Shown here in pieces: positions 17,335 to 25,881 of a DNA stretch of 40,407 bases. Origin of the DNA: Mammaliicoccus stepanovicii (GTDB lineage Bacteria; Bacillota; Bacilli; Staphylococcales; Staphylococcaceae); NCBI RefSeq assembly GCF_002902525.1, contig NZ_PPQZ01000014.1, forward strand, positions 1 through 40,407, written 5' to 3'. Position 1 is the first letter of the stretch, and each line of letters opens with the position of its first letter. The notes below the pieces were generated by a model. That model had not been told where the DNA came from. It saw nothing but the letters and a program-made list of their open reading frames with translations, and did no database searches. A program made the translations under genes and the position numbers.

Positions 17335-18756
17335 TTACCTAGGTAATACTTCTTTTGGTATAGGATTTTTATATACATTTTTCGACTGGAAGGTTTTAAA
17401 TTCTTCGTCAACCGATGCTCTAAGGTCTTTATTCTGTAATAATTCTATTGCAGTATGTGCCATCGTCATGGCAGCATTGCTTGTTCCTTCGAAAGCTAAA
17501 TTGGATAACCCTTGACTGGTCATTTGCCATGTGTGTAAAGGTGTTCCAATTGCGGATGTTGCACACGATACTTGGCCAGTTGGAACAACCCAACTTACGT
17601 CTGAAACATCAGTTGATCCAGATAAGATTTCATCGGATGGTTTGTAAGGACTGATTTTATCATAAATATATTTTCCTTCTAATGATTCTTCTGTATCCAT
17701 GAAACCAAATCCGACTAAACTTGTTATTTTATTTTTTTGTTCATTTTCTGATAACGAATTAAAAATATCTTTAGCAAAATTTTCATCTTCTGAACTTGCA
17801 TTATATTTATAAATATCATGCATAGATTTGTAAAGTTGATCACCTAACATAGCATTAGGTATGTAATTTGAGCATCCTTTAACAAAATCAATTTCGACAT
17901 CAGTTTCTGTCATTAACGATGCACCTTTAGCAATTTGTTTAATGCGTTTGTACACATCATTAACGCCGTCTATTGTCTTAGCTCGTATGAGGTATTGAAC
18001 AGTAGCGGTATCTTGAACGACACTTGGTGAAGAACTGCCTACATCGTGAAGGGCATAATGAAATCTCACATCATCTGTAACATGTTCTCTCAAATAATTA
18101 GAACCAACGTTCATAAGTTCCACTGCATCAAGAGCACTCCTTCCTAAATGAGGGCTATTAGCAGCATGAGAAGATATCCCTTTAAAATGAAAATTAACTA
18201 AATAATTAGCAAGTGACGATAAGTTCATGACACTATTTGATGGTGAAGGATGCCAACATAAAGCATAATCTACATCATCAAAAGCACCATCTCTCACCAT
18301 AAATGTTTTTCCGGAGCCAATTTTTTCACCAGGACAACCATAAAAGCGAATAGTTCCATTTAAATGATTTTTAGAAATGTAATCTTTGACCATTGACGCG
18401 GCCATTAAAGCGCCTGTACCTAATAAATTATGTCCACAACCATGTCCAACTGCCTTCCCCTCATCATTTTTAGAAGACAAGTTAGGTGTTTGATATAAAC
18501 CTGGTAGTGCATCATATTCCCCTAAAATAGCAATGACCGGTTTACCAGATCCATATGATGCAATAAACGCAGTTTCAATATTCGCGACATTTTCTTTTAC
18601 GGTAAACCCTAATTCTTTACAACGAGATATCAAAAATTCTACAGACTGAAATTCTTTGAATTTTAATTCAGGATGATAAAAAAGATACTCACTTATATCT
18701 TTAAATTGATTAAGATGATTTTCTTTGAAATCTCTTAAAAAAGTTGTGCGATTCAT
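17335..18756 (-). CDS. abgB: p-Aminobenzoyl-glutamate hydrolase subunit B (M20 family)
   Basis: A 473-residue M20-type protein that follows E. coli AbgB closely: YHPELKFKEF, LGEYDALPGL, GHGCGHNLLGTGA, IRFYGCPGE, GSGKTFMVRDGAFDDVDYALCWHP, ISSHAANSPHLGRSALDAVELM, and STDVSDVSW with GTPLHTWQ near the end. With AbgA it should form the aminoacyl-glutamate hydrolase. One feature is odd: the catalytic/metal pair that is Glu-Glu in E. coli AbgB and in the AbgA here reads Glu144-Lys145 (CPGEKIGSG). Loss of the second acidic ligand may change metal binding or make this subunit structural. The start follows AAAGGGGG. It is separated from abgT-abgA by the gab genes and is on the opposite strand. Confidence 0.9.
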   Translation of the reverse strand: MNRTTFLRDFKENHLNQFKDISEYLFYHPELKFKEFQSVEFLISRCKELGFTVKENVANIETAFIASYGSGKPVIAILGEYDALPGLYQTPNLSSKNDEGKAVGHGCGHNLLGTGALMAASMVKDYISKNHLNGTIRFYGCPGEKIGSGKTFMVRDGAFDDVDYALCWHPSPSNSVMNLSSLANYLVNFHFKGISSHAANSPHLGRSALDAVELMNVGSNYLREHVTDDVRFHYALHDVGSSSPSVVQDTATVQYLIRAKTIDGVNDVYKRIKQIAKGASLMTETDVEIDFVKGCSNYIPNAMLGDQLYKSMHDIYKYNASSEDENFAKDIFNSLSENEQKNKITSLVGFGFMDTEESLEGKYIYDKISPYKPSDEILSGSTDVSDVSWVVPTGQVSCATSAIGTPLHTWQMTSQGLSNLAFEGTSNAAMTMAHTAIELLQNKDLRASVDEEFKTFQSKNVYKNPIPKEVLPR

Positions 18757-18899
18757 AAAACATCCCCCTTTGTATGTATATAATTACACTTTATCATAAT
18801 ATTGCGACAATAATAAGCTGTGTGATTGTATGTCGCTATAATTGAGTGTTAATATTTATGTAATACAAAACAACGCTACAATGGTGGAGGGGAATTATA

Positions 18900-19910
18900 T
18901 TGGCTTTTGAGATTACGAATTTAAACGAAGATAAAGGGATTGATTTAATTACAATCTTTGATCAAAATTCAGAAATCGTATTAACGAACTATGGGATGAG
19001 AATTGTGGATTGGAAAGTTAATGGGCGTTCTGTCGTGTTGGGTCCTGACAAAAATGATAATATTGTTGAATATTATCGTCAAAATCCGTATTTCTTTGGT
19101 GCAACAGTTGGGAGATATGGTGGGAGAATTGCAAATGGAACGTTCAAATTAAATGATTCAACGTATGAGCTAGAAAGAAATGAAGATCCACATCATATCC
19201 ATGGCGGTAGTAACGGTTTACATACACAAATATGTGACTATGAGGTGATAGATGATGGAGATGTAGTGACAGTTACTTATCAAATCACATTAAAACAAGA
19301 AGATGATCAATACCCAGGTAATATTGAAGGGACAGTTACACATAGCTATCATTTAATTGATAGAAAATGGACAATCAGTTATGAAGCGACAAGTACGGAA
19401 GATACATTATTTAATCCAATGAACCATGTATACTTTAATTTGAATGAGACGGATACTACTATTGATAATCATGTTATTCAAAATGAAAATATTCTTATGT
19501 ACAACCTAGATGATGACGAAATCGTAAGGTCAAAAGACAATATAAACCTAAACGAAGCAATTGGAAAGAAGATTATGTCTTTTAAAGATATTTTTGAAAG
19601 TCAGTTGAATCAAATTAGTAAATTTAATGGAATAGATCATCCAATTCTTATGGAGAATGAGAAATTCACAATTTCAAACGAAGATTTAGAAGTCACTTTA
19701 GAAACTGATCGACCATTTGTAGTTGTATTTTCATTGAATGAAGTGGAATGGAATGATACAAACCAGAATATTAAAACTCATGGCGGATTCACATTAGAAG
19801 CACAATCAATACCAGACGATATACATTTGTATGGTGATAAAGCACCTTCAATTTTGAGAAAAGGTGAACCATTCAAAAGTGTAACAAGTTATACCATATC
19901 AAATCGATAA
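18900..19910 (+). CDS. galM: Aldose 1-epimerase (galactose mutarotase)
   Basis: A 336-residue mutarotase that interconverts alpha and beta anomers of aldoses. Landmarks are NYGMRIVDWKV, the substrate-contact region GATVGRYGGRIANGTF, HHIHGG, NPMNHVYFNLN with the catalytic histidine, and a C-terminal GGFTLEAQSIPD with the likely catalytic glutamate. It starts with TTG 9 bases after a strong GGAGG. It is monocistronic: divergent from abgB, and a terminator follows immediately. No galactose genes are nearby, so the specific sugar is not shown. Confidence 0.9.
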   Translation: MAFEITNLNEDKGIDLITIFDQNSEIVLTNYGMRIVDWKVNGRSVVLGPDKNDNIVEYYRQNPYFFGATVGRYGGRIANGTFKLNDSTYELERNEDPHHIHGGSNGLHTQICDYEVIDDGDVVTVTYQITLKQEDDQYPGNIEGTVTHSYHLIDRKWTISYEATSTEDTLFNPMNHVYFNLNETDTTIDNHVIQNENILMYNLDDDEIVRSKDNINLNEAIGKKIMSFKDIFESQLNQISKFNGIDHPILMENEKFTISNEDLEVTLETDRPFVVVFSLNEVEWNDTNQNIKTHGGFTLEAQSIPDDIHLYGDKAPSILRKGEPFKSVTSYTISNR

Positions 19911-19957
19911 AACAAAAAGCGAATGGGACACATTAATGTGTTCCATTCGCTTTTTTG
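19911..19957. terminator. Bidirectional terminator between galM and the amidohydrolase
   Basis: A long near-perfect stem spans 19911-19957, with AAAAAGCGAATGG paired to CCATTCGCTTTTTT. It has T runs in both directions and sits between two convergent genes. Confidence 0.88.
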
Positions 19958-19966
19958 TTTTGCTTA

Positions 19967-21187
19967 TTATGATCTAATATCTTTAACGATGTTACCTTCA
20001 ATTGCGACGATTTTGATTCTGTTTGGGTCTTTTAATACGGAAATATTATCTAGTGGATTTTGATCTAATAATATAAAGTCAGCTTTCTTACCAACTTCAA
20101 TTGTGCCGAGTTCTGTGTCATAACCTAAACATTCTGCTGCAGTTTTAGTTGATGAAACAATGGCTTCCATTTCTGTCATGCCATGCTCTACCATTAATTC
20201 TAACTCTCTTAAATTTGTGCCATGTTTGAATACGCCTGCATCTGTCCCCATTGCGATTTTAACACCGTCTTGATGTGCTTTCTTAAAACTATTAATATGA
20301 TCTTGCATAACTTGTTTAGACTTATTGATAGAATTTTGGCTCATGCCTAGTTCTGTTGCAAATTCTATTACTGAAAGTGGTGCAAGTAGTGTTGGTACAA
20401 GGTACATATCTTTTTCTTTCATTAATTGACAAGCTTCATCGTCTAAATAAATGCCATGTTCTATTGAATGGATGCCTGCTTCAATACATTGTTTAACACC
20501 TTCTAAACCTTGTGCGTGTGCCATGACTTTTCGATTATTTCTAAATTTAGCTTCTTGTACGATGACTTTTAACTCTTCAACAGAAAATTGCGTATAATCC
20601 GGATGATCGGTTGCGCTGGTTACACCACCAGTTGCATGTACTTTTAATACATCCGCACCTGCTCGTAACATTTCACGCGCTTTCTTACGGACTTCTTCTA
20701 CACCATCGCAAATTCCGTTTGGCATACCTGGATAACCATCTTGTAAGATAGGTAACTGAATACCTGATTTCGTATAGCTATCTCCGTGACCGCCGGTAAT
20801 CGTCAACGCATTAATGCTGATTTGTAATCTTGGACCTAGAATCAATCCATCATTTACGGCTTCTTTAATACCTAAATCAGCACCTAGCGCATCGCGTACA
20901 GTCGTTACACCTGCATCAACTGTACGTTTTAAGTAATCCATTGCTTTATAAAAATTATACGAAAATGGTGTGGAGAATTTGCTTTCTAATGGGGCCATCT
21001 CTAACATAATATGAACATGACTATCTATCATTCCAGGTAATAAGTATTGACCGTTACCTTCTATGACATCTGTATCATGTAAATTTTGACCGATTTCAGA
21101 GATAGTTCCATTTTTAATTTTTACATCGACATTGTGCATTACTTCATTACCTGTACCATCAATTAAATGAATATCTTTAATAAGCAT
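19967..21187 (-). CDS. Amidohydrolase family metal-dependent hydrolase (prolidase-like)
   Basis: A 406-residue amidohydrolase-superfamily enzyme close to the imidazolonepropionase/Xaa-Pro dipeptidase-like group (COG1228). Metal ligands are visible in order: HxH in MIDSHVHIM (about 57-59), the probably carboxylated lysine in VLKVHATGGVTS, His in VMAHAQG, His in IEHGIYL, and the aspartate in GTDAG. Relatives hydrolyse dipeptides such as Xaa-Pro or Xaa-Arg/Lys; the substrate here is not known. It follows the membrane protein gene at 21207 by 19 bp and is probably co-transcribed, so that protein may import its substrate. Confidence 0.83.
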   Translation of the reverse strand: MLIKDIHLIDGTGNEVMHNVDVKIKNGTISEIGQNLHDTDVIEGNGQYLLPGMIDSHVHIMLEMAPLESKFSTPFSYNFYKAMDYLKRTVDAGVTTVRDALGADLGIKEAVNDGLILGPRLQISINALTITGGHGDSYTKSGIQLPILQDGYPGMPNGICDGVEEVRKKAREMLRAGADVLKVHATGGVTSATDHPDYTQFSVEELKVIVQEAKFRNNRKVMAHAQGLEGVKQCIEAGIHSIEHGIYLDDEACQLMKEKDMYLVPTLLAPLSVIEFATELGMSQNSINKSKQVMQDHINSFKKAHQDGVKIAMGTDAGVFKHGTNLRELELMVEHGMTEMEAIVSSTKTAAECLGYDTELGTIEVGKKADFILLDQNPLDNISVLKDPNRIKIVAIEGNIVKDIRS

Positions 21188-21206
21188 GTGAACGCCTCCT
21201 ATTTGA

Positions 21207-22373
21207 TTAAATAAAGTTCATGATGATGGTCGTTAATACAACAGACGCAACAGTTACAGTTGTAAAACCACCAATTATCATTGGACTTAATAGTTCATTA
21301 AATACATCTTCTCTATCTTCTTCATTATCTGTAACAGATCGACTAACTTCTTCACATAAGATGTAATCTCCCGGAAATCCAAATAATGCAGTTAGAGCTA
21401 CTGGTAATGCTTTAGTAGGTTTCCAACCGATTAATTTTGCACCTACGAAACCACCAACTAAAATACCAATCGTACCAATAATTAAAATTGATAGAATAGC
21501 CGGTAAATGTACCCATAAATCGTGAGGCTTAATCCCACCCATTGAGCCAATAACAATTAAAATAATAGATACCATCATAATAGTAAATGACTGATTACGC
21601 TCCATTTCCTTCTGTTCAAATAACCCGATTTTTAAACCGATAATACCAAATAATAAACTGATAAGCGTAAAGTGAATACCAGTTAAATCGCCAATAATGA
21701 AGGCGATACTTGATAATAGGAACATGATAAACAGTCTAACGACATTGTTTTGTAAAAATGGTTGTTTATTAAAAATATTTTCTTTTTGTTTTGTTTCTTT
21801 GTTAGATATAGAGGCAACATTTTTATCATGCTCTCTATTTTCAAGATAATACTTTGAATATTTCTTCATTAAAATTGCACTGAGTGGCATACCTATTACG
21901 CCTTGTAACGCTTGAACGATAGCAGGTAATACAATTAAGTTTGCTAAACCTATTTCTTTTAATTTATCAACTGTAATAAGTAAAGCTACAATACCACCTG
22001 CGATAGGTCCAACACCGGATGCTGCAGTACGAAAATCAAACATCAGAGTGACAAACAGCAAAATTAAAGTCGTAGATCCTATAATGCCAAATACAGAAAT
22101 AACAACAGCTTTCCACTGAGATTTCAGAATATAAAGCGGCATCATTGTCCCCATATGCATAATAACAGGTGCAATGACTAACGCACCAAGAGAGGGCAAA
22201 ATAGCATTATCTAAAATCTTATCAGGTAATATACCTGCCCAACTAAGTAATAAATAACTCACCATAGATGTTAAGAGCATCGGAACACGAGCTTTCGTTA
22301 AACTAGAAATAATCTCACCTAATACGATTAATGAAAATAATATCGTCATAGATATAAGTGGTTCATTCACCAT
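21207..22373 (-). CDS. Multi-pass membrane protein, putative transporter
   Basis: A 388-residue protein with about 10 hydrophobic segments and a basic/polar loop in the middle (about 178-205, rich in Lys, Glu and Asn). A conserved-looking block near the end reads ALFGFPGDYILCEEVSRSV, followed by ELLSPMIIGGFTTVTVASV. I do not recognise the family with certainty; DUF3100-like or glutamate-symporter-like permeases are possibilities. It is the first gene of a two-gene unit with the amidohydrolase, suggesting uptake of a peptide or amide for that enzyme. This is inference only. Confidence 0.7.
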   Translation of the reverse strand: MVNEPLISMTILFSLIVLGEIISSLTKARVPMLLTSMVSYLLLSWAGILPDKILDNAILPSLGALVIAPVIMHMGTMMPLYILKSQWKAVVISVFGIIGSTTLILLFVTLMFDFRTAASGVGPIAGGIVALLITVDKLKEIGLANLIVLPAIVQALQGVIGMPLSAILMKKYSKYYLENREHDKNVASISNKETKQKENIFNKQPFLQNNVVRLFIMFLLSSIAFIIGDLTGIHFTLISLLFGIIGLKIGLFEQKEMERNQSFTIMMVSIILIVIGSMGGIKPHDLWVHLPAILSILIIGTIGILVGGFVGAKLIGWKPTKALPVALTALFGFPGDYILCEEVSRSVTDNEEDREDVFNELLSPMIIGGFTTVTVASVVLTTIIMNFI

Positions 22374-22555
22374 GTTTCATCACTTCCCTTTTGAGTATAA
22401 TGATGTTGATTTTAGCATAATAAAATAGAATAGTTAATAGTGTATTCTAAATATTTAGAATTTTGAGATATATTTACACTAATATTTCAAAATAAAGCAC
22501 ATTACTACTGAATATATGATTATAAAACATAAATGACGATTTATGGTTAGAGGCC

Positions 22556-22630
22556 CTATTTTGCTAGATTGATGAAACTAGCAAAATAGAAGAGGACTAA
22601 GTGGCAAGATTGAGTAATCTAGCAAAATAG
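22556..22630. repeat. Family A repeat copy with 12-bp inverted arms
   Basis: CTATTTTGCTAG (22556-22567) and CTAGCAAAATAG (22578-22589) form a perfect 12-bp stem with a 10-base loop. The text continues with AGAGGACTAAGTGGCAAGATT and a second CTAGCAAAATAG (22619-22630), matching the unit of the 6344-6560 array. The rest of 22374-22640 shows nothing else that I recognise. Confidence 0.88.
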
Positions 22631-22644
22631 GCATACAAAAATTA

Positions 22645-22689
22645 AAAAAACGCGAAAATCCGCAGTGCATACGGATTTTCGCGTTTTTT
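22645..22689 (-). terminator. Terminator of cycA
   Basis: A stem built from CGCGAAAATCCG (22651-22662) and its complement (22672-22683), flanked by A and T runs, directly abuts the cycA stop codon. On the minus strand it ends in seven T. Confidence 0.88.
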
Positions 22690-24039
22690 TTATTTTCTGT
22701 TTTTATTTATATAGTAAATGCACAACAATAATATGATCCAAATTGGTGAGTAGATTAATGCGGATCTCGTATCTTCTGCAAAGAATAATATAACAAGTAC
22801 GAATGCGAAGAATACGAGTGCTAAGTAAGAGCCTATAACACCGAATGGATTCTTGAGTTTAGATTTCTTATGTAAGTGGGCATCTTCTTTTCTATATTTT
22901 ATATAACAAATTAAGATGATGGACCAAATGAAGATAAAGAATATCGTTGCTAATGTTGTAACAAGAGTGAATACATCATCTGGAATAAAGTAATTAAGTA
23001 TTGCAGCAAAGAATAATACAACACCCGAGAATATTAAAGCTGGGTATGGTACACCACGTTTGTTTGTTTTACTTAATTGCCTTGGTGCATGGCCTGTTTG
23101 TCCGAGACCGTATACCATTCTACTGTTACTAAATAGTCCACTATTCGCTGCACTTGCTGCTGAAGTTAAGACTACAAAGTTTACTATGCCTGCTGCAGCT
23201 GGAATGCCTGCTAATACAAATAAGTTCACAAAAGGACTTTCCGAGGCAGATATTTTATTCCAAGGTGTGATGCTCATAATAATTAATAAACTTAATACAT
23301 AAAAAATTAAAATACGAATACCAATAGAATTTACTGCTTTTGGTAAGTTTTGTTCTGGATCTTTCGTTTCACGAGCGGTTACACCAATTAGCTCAATCCC
23401 AACGAAGCTAAATACTGCCATTTGAAATGCTAATAAGAAGCCCATAGCACCATTTGGAAAAACGCCGCCGTGTGAATATAAATTGTGGAATCCAGATTGT
23501 ATTCCGGTGCTAGATTTGAAACCAGTAAAGATAAGCCATAATCCGATAACGATTAATAAAATGATTGCGATAATTTTGATTAATGCAAACCAAAATTCAA
23601 TTTCACCAAAAAGTTTAACGGTTAACAAATTTAGCCCTAATAGTATGAGTACTGTCCCGATTGCTGAAACATATGAAGGTACATCAGGATACCAAAATTG
23701 TATGTATTTAGCGACGGCAGTGATATCTGCGATACCAGTTGCTACCCAGCAGAACCAATAAGTCCAACCGGTTAAGAAACCGAATAAATGCCCTAAATAA
23801 TGTTCGGCAATATCTGTGAAAGAGTTATATTCACTATTAGATAAGAGGAGTTCCCCTAAAGCTCTCATCATAATAAATAAGAAGAAGCCAATTATAATAT
23901 AAACTAACAAAATCGAAGGACCAGCTAATGAAATACTTTTACCAGCACCTAAAAATAAGCCAGTACCAATCGCGCCACCAATTGCAATTAACTGAATATG
24001 CCGATTGGACATACTGCGTTGTAACTCATGATTATCCAT
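22690..24039 (-). CDS. cycA: D-serine/D-alanine/glycine permease
   Basis: A 449-residue APC-family proton-coupled amino acid importer with 12 expected membrane segments. It resembles E. coli CycA along its whole length: SNRHIQLIAIGGAIGTGLF, GWTYWFCWVATGIAD, MAVFSFVGIELIGVTA, PWNKISASESPFVNLFVLAGIPAAA (in part) and NSGLFSNSRM. The likely substrates are glycine, D-alanine and D-serine, including those released from cell walls. I placed the start at ATG 24039, 11 bases after AAGGAG; the GTG four codons earlier overlaps that site. It is monocistronic. A partial cre-like sequence (24191-24204) lies upstream. Confidence 0.9.
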   Translation of the reverse strand: MDNHELQRSMSNRHIQLIAIGGAIGTGLFLGAGKSISLAGPSILLVYIIIGFFLFIMMRALGELLLSNSEYNSFTDIAEHYLGHLFGFLTGWTYWFCWVATGIADITAVAKYIQFWYPDVPSYVSAIGTVLILLGLNLLTVKLFGEIEFWFALIKIIAIILLIVIGLWLIFTGFKSSTGIQSGFHNLYSHGGVFPNGAMGFLLAFQMAVFSFVGIELIGVTARETKDPEQNLPKAVNSIGIRILIFYVLSLLIIMSITPWNKISASESPFVNLFVLAGIPAAAGIVNFVVLTSAASAANSGLFSNSRMVYGLGQTGHAPRQLSKTNKRGVPYPALIFSGVVLFFAAILNYFIPDDVFTLVTTLATIFFIFIWSIILICYIKYRKEDAHLHKKSKLKNPFGVIGSYLALVFFAFVLVILFFAEDTRSALIYSPIWIILLLCIYYINKNRK

Positions 24040-24267
24040 TCTTTTTCGCACTCCTTAATCGTAACAATCATTAAAAATTTACTTTCTAAAAATCAATATA
24101 AAGGAAATTATACTACTATTTTCAGAATAATCCATGAAAATTAATATTTATACATTTGAGGTGAAATGCTGTGAATTGCAACAGCGCCAATGAAAGCGTT
24201 TAATTATATTGTAAAATTTTTCTGGAATTAAGAAGTAAAAGATGAATATAAATACAAATTTAATAAG

Positions 24268-24315
24268 TTGACCACATCGGTCGAAAGATGTAAGATGTAA
24301 TCGACCACATTGGTC
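24268..24315 (+). promoter_or_regulatory. tetR-ABC operon promoter with two TetR-type operators
   Basis: TTGACC (24268-24273) and TAAGAT (24291-24296) are 17 bp apart and make a good sigma-A promoter. Two near-identical palindromes, GACCACATCGGTC (24270-24282) and GACCACATTGGTC (24303-24315), are spaced 33 bp apart, about three helical turns. One overlaps the -35 box and the other covers the likely transcription start. This is a strong layout for autorepression by the TetR protein encoded next. Confidence 0.75.
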
Positions 24316-24340
24316 TAATGTAATGAAGTAGGTGTGTAAA

Positions 24341-24973
24341 ATGAACAAAGCTTTTTATAATTTAGACGAAGAGAAACGCCAAAAAATTATTAATGCAGGA
24401 TTATTAGAATTTTCAAGTCACGGATTTAGTCGTAGTTCGACAAATCGCATTGTAGCCGACGCAAGTATAGGTAAGGGGATGCTTTTTTACTATTTTGACA
24501 ACAAGTTAGGGCTCTTTAAATTTCTAGTGGATTATTCTTTAGAGTTTATCAAGACGTATTACTTTAAACAGATTGATATGGAGGAGAAAGATGTATTTGA
24601 AAGGTTGACTAAACAAACAAAGATTAAGGCAGAAATGTTCAAAAAACATCCTGAAATGTCCAAGTTTTTATCAAAAGTTCTACTGGAAGCATCAGACCAT
24701 AAACATATTAGTAAAGCACAACAAGATTTTATAATTCAGTTACAAAAGAAGGTTGAAATAAATTTATATAAAGACATAGATACTTCTTTGTTTCGAGAAG
24801 ATTTAGACATTGAACAAGCAATAAATATCATTAGATATTCGATAATTGGATTTGGTGAATCTCTTAAGGGACGAGTTACACAAGATATGATTGAGGATAA
24901 TAATTATGATGCATTCTATGAAGAATATGATTTATTAATTAAAGAGATGCGAAAAATATTCTATAAAGGATAG
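24341..24973 (+). CDS. TetR family transcriptional regulator
   Basis: A 210-residue TetR-type regulator. The helix-turn-helix is at about 12-58 (LLEFSSHGFSRSSTNRIVADASIGKGMLFYYF), followed by a variable helical ligand domain. ATG 24341 follows AGGTG by 6 bases; a GTG three codons upstream lies within the binding site. It is first in an operon with an ABC exporter, which starts 6 bp after its stop codon. It most likely represses this operon through the paired palindromes at 24270-24315 and is released by a substrate of the exporter. The ligand is unknown. Confidence 0.92.
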   Translation: MNKAFYNLDEEKRQKIINAGLLEFSSHGFSRSSTNRIVADASIGKGMLFYYFDNKLGLFKFLVDYSLEFIKTYYFKQIDMEEKDVFERLTKQTKIKAEMFKKHPEMSKFLSKVLLEASDHKHISKAQQDFIIQLQKKVEINLYKDIDTSLFREDLDIEQAINIIRYSIIGFGESLKGRVTQDMIEDNNYDAFYEEYDLLIKEMRKIFYKG

Positions 24974-24979
24974 TGAGCG

Positions 24980-25879
24980 ATGATGACATTATTAAAAGTT
25001 AATCAAATAACAAAGTCATTTGGAAAATTTAAAGCATTAAACGGTGTGGAATTTACGGTAAATGAAGGAGAAATATTTGGATTTATTGGCCCAAATGGCT
25101 CGGGTAAATCTACTACCATAAAAGCGATACTAGGCATGTTAAAGACAAACTCAGGTACGATTGAAGTGTTTGGAAAAGATGCTTGGACACAAGCAGTTGA
25201 AATCCATGAGAATATCGCCTATGTCCCTGGTGATGTTAACTTATGGCCCAATTTAACTGGTGGAGAAGTTATAGATTTGTTTCTAAAGTTAAGTGGTACG
25301 AAAAACAACGAGAAAAGAGACGCATTAATTAAGAAATTTGATTTAGATCCAACTAAAAAATGCAGCTCCTATTCTAAAGGCAATAGACAAAAAATAGCAC
25401 TCATAGCTGCATTTGCAACTAATGCTGATTTATTAATATTAGATGAGCCAACGTCAGGTTTAGATCCATTGATGGAACAAGTCTTTCAAGAATGCGTATT
25501 AGAAAAGAAAAGAGAAGGGAAAAGTATTTTGCTATCTAGTCACATATTAAGTGAAGTTGAAAAATTATGTGACAGAGTCGGTATCATTAGAAAAGGTGAA
25601 ATCGTTGAAACAGGATCATTAAATGATTTAAGACATTTAACGAGAATGCATTTTGTTGTTCAAACGAAAGAAAAATTAACTGCCCTAGAGCAACAAGTGG
25701 GTGTACACGATATAACAATAGAAGAAGATACGTATCATTTTCAAGTAGATTCGAAAGAGGTATCTAATGTTATAAAATATTTAGGTCAATTTGAATTGAT
25801 GAAACTAGAAAGTATGCCGCCTACTTTAGAAGATTTATTTATGCGCCACTACGGTGAAGATATCGAAAGAGGTGAGTAG
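24980..25879 (+). CDS. ABC exporter ATP-binding protein
   Basis: A 299-residue ABC ATPase of the drug/polyketide exporter type. Walker A is GPNGSGKST (about 37-45), the signature is the variant YSKGNRQKIAL, Walker B is LLILDEPTSGLDP, and the switch histidine is in LLSSHILSEVE. A C-terminal extension (about 215-299) is usual for this group. The signature with SKGNR in place of SGGQ is typical of pairs with large TnrB-like permeases. It starts 6 bp after tetR and its stop codon is 2 bp before the permease ATG, so the genes are tightly coupled. Confidence 0.93.
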   Translation: MMTLLKVNQITKSFGKFKALNGVEFTVNEGEIFGFIGPNGSGKSTTIKAILGMLKTNSGTIEVFGKDAWTQAVEIHENIAYVPGDVNLWPNLTGGEVIDLFLKLSGTKNNEKRDALIKKFDLDPTKKCSSYSKGNRQKIALIAAFATNADLLILDEPTSGLDPLMEQVFQECVLEKKREGKSILLSSHILSEVEKLCDRVGIIRKGEIVETGSLNDLRHLTRMHFVVQTKEKLTALEQQVGVHDITIEEDTYHFQVDSKEVSNVIKYLGQFELMKLESMPPTLEDLFMRHYGEDIERGE

Positions 25880-25881
25880 TG

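Noticed and set aside
24191-24204. cre site TGAAAGCGTTTAAT between cycA and tetR
   Set aside because: The first ten bases fit the consensus, but the right end (AT instead of CA) does not, and it is about 150 bp from the cycA start and upstream of the tetR promoter; too weak to list as a feature.
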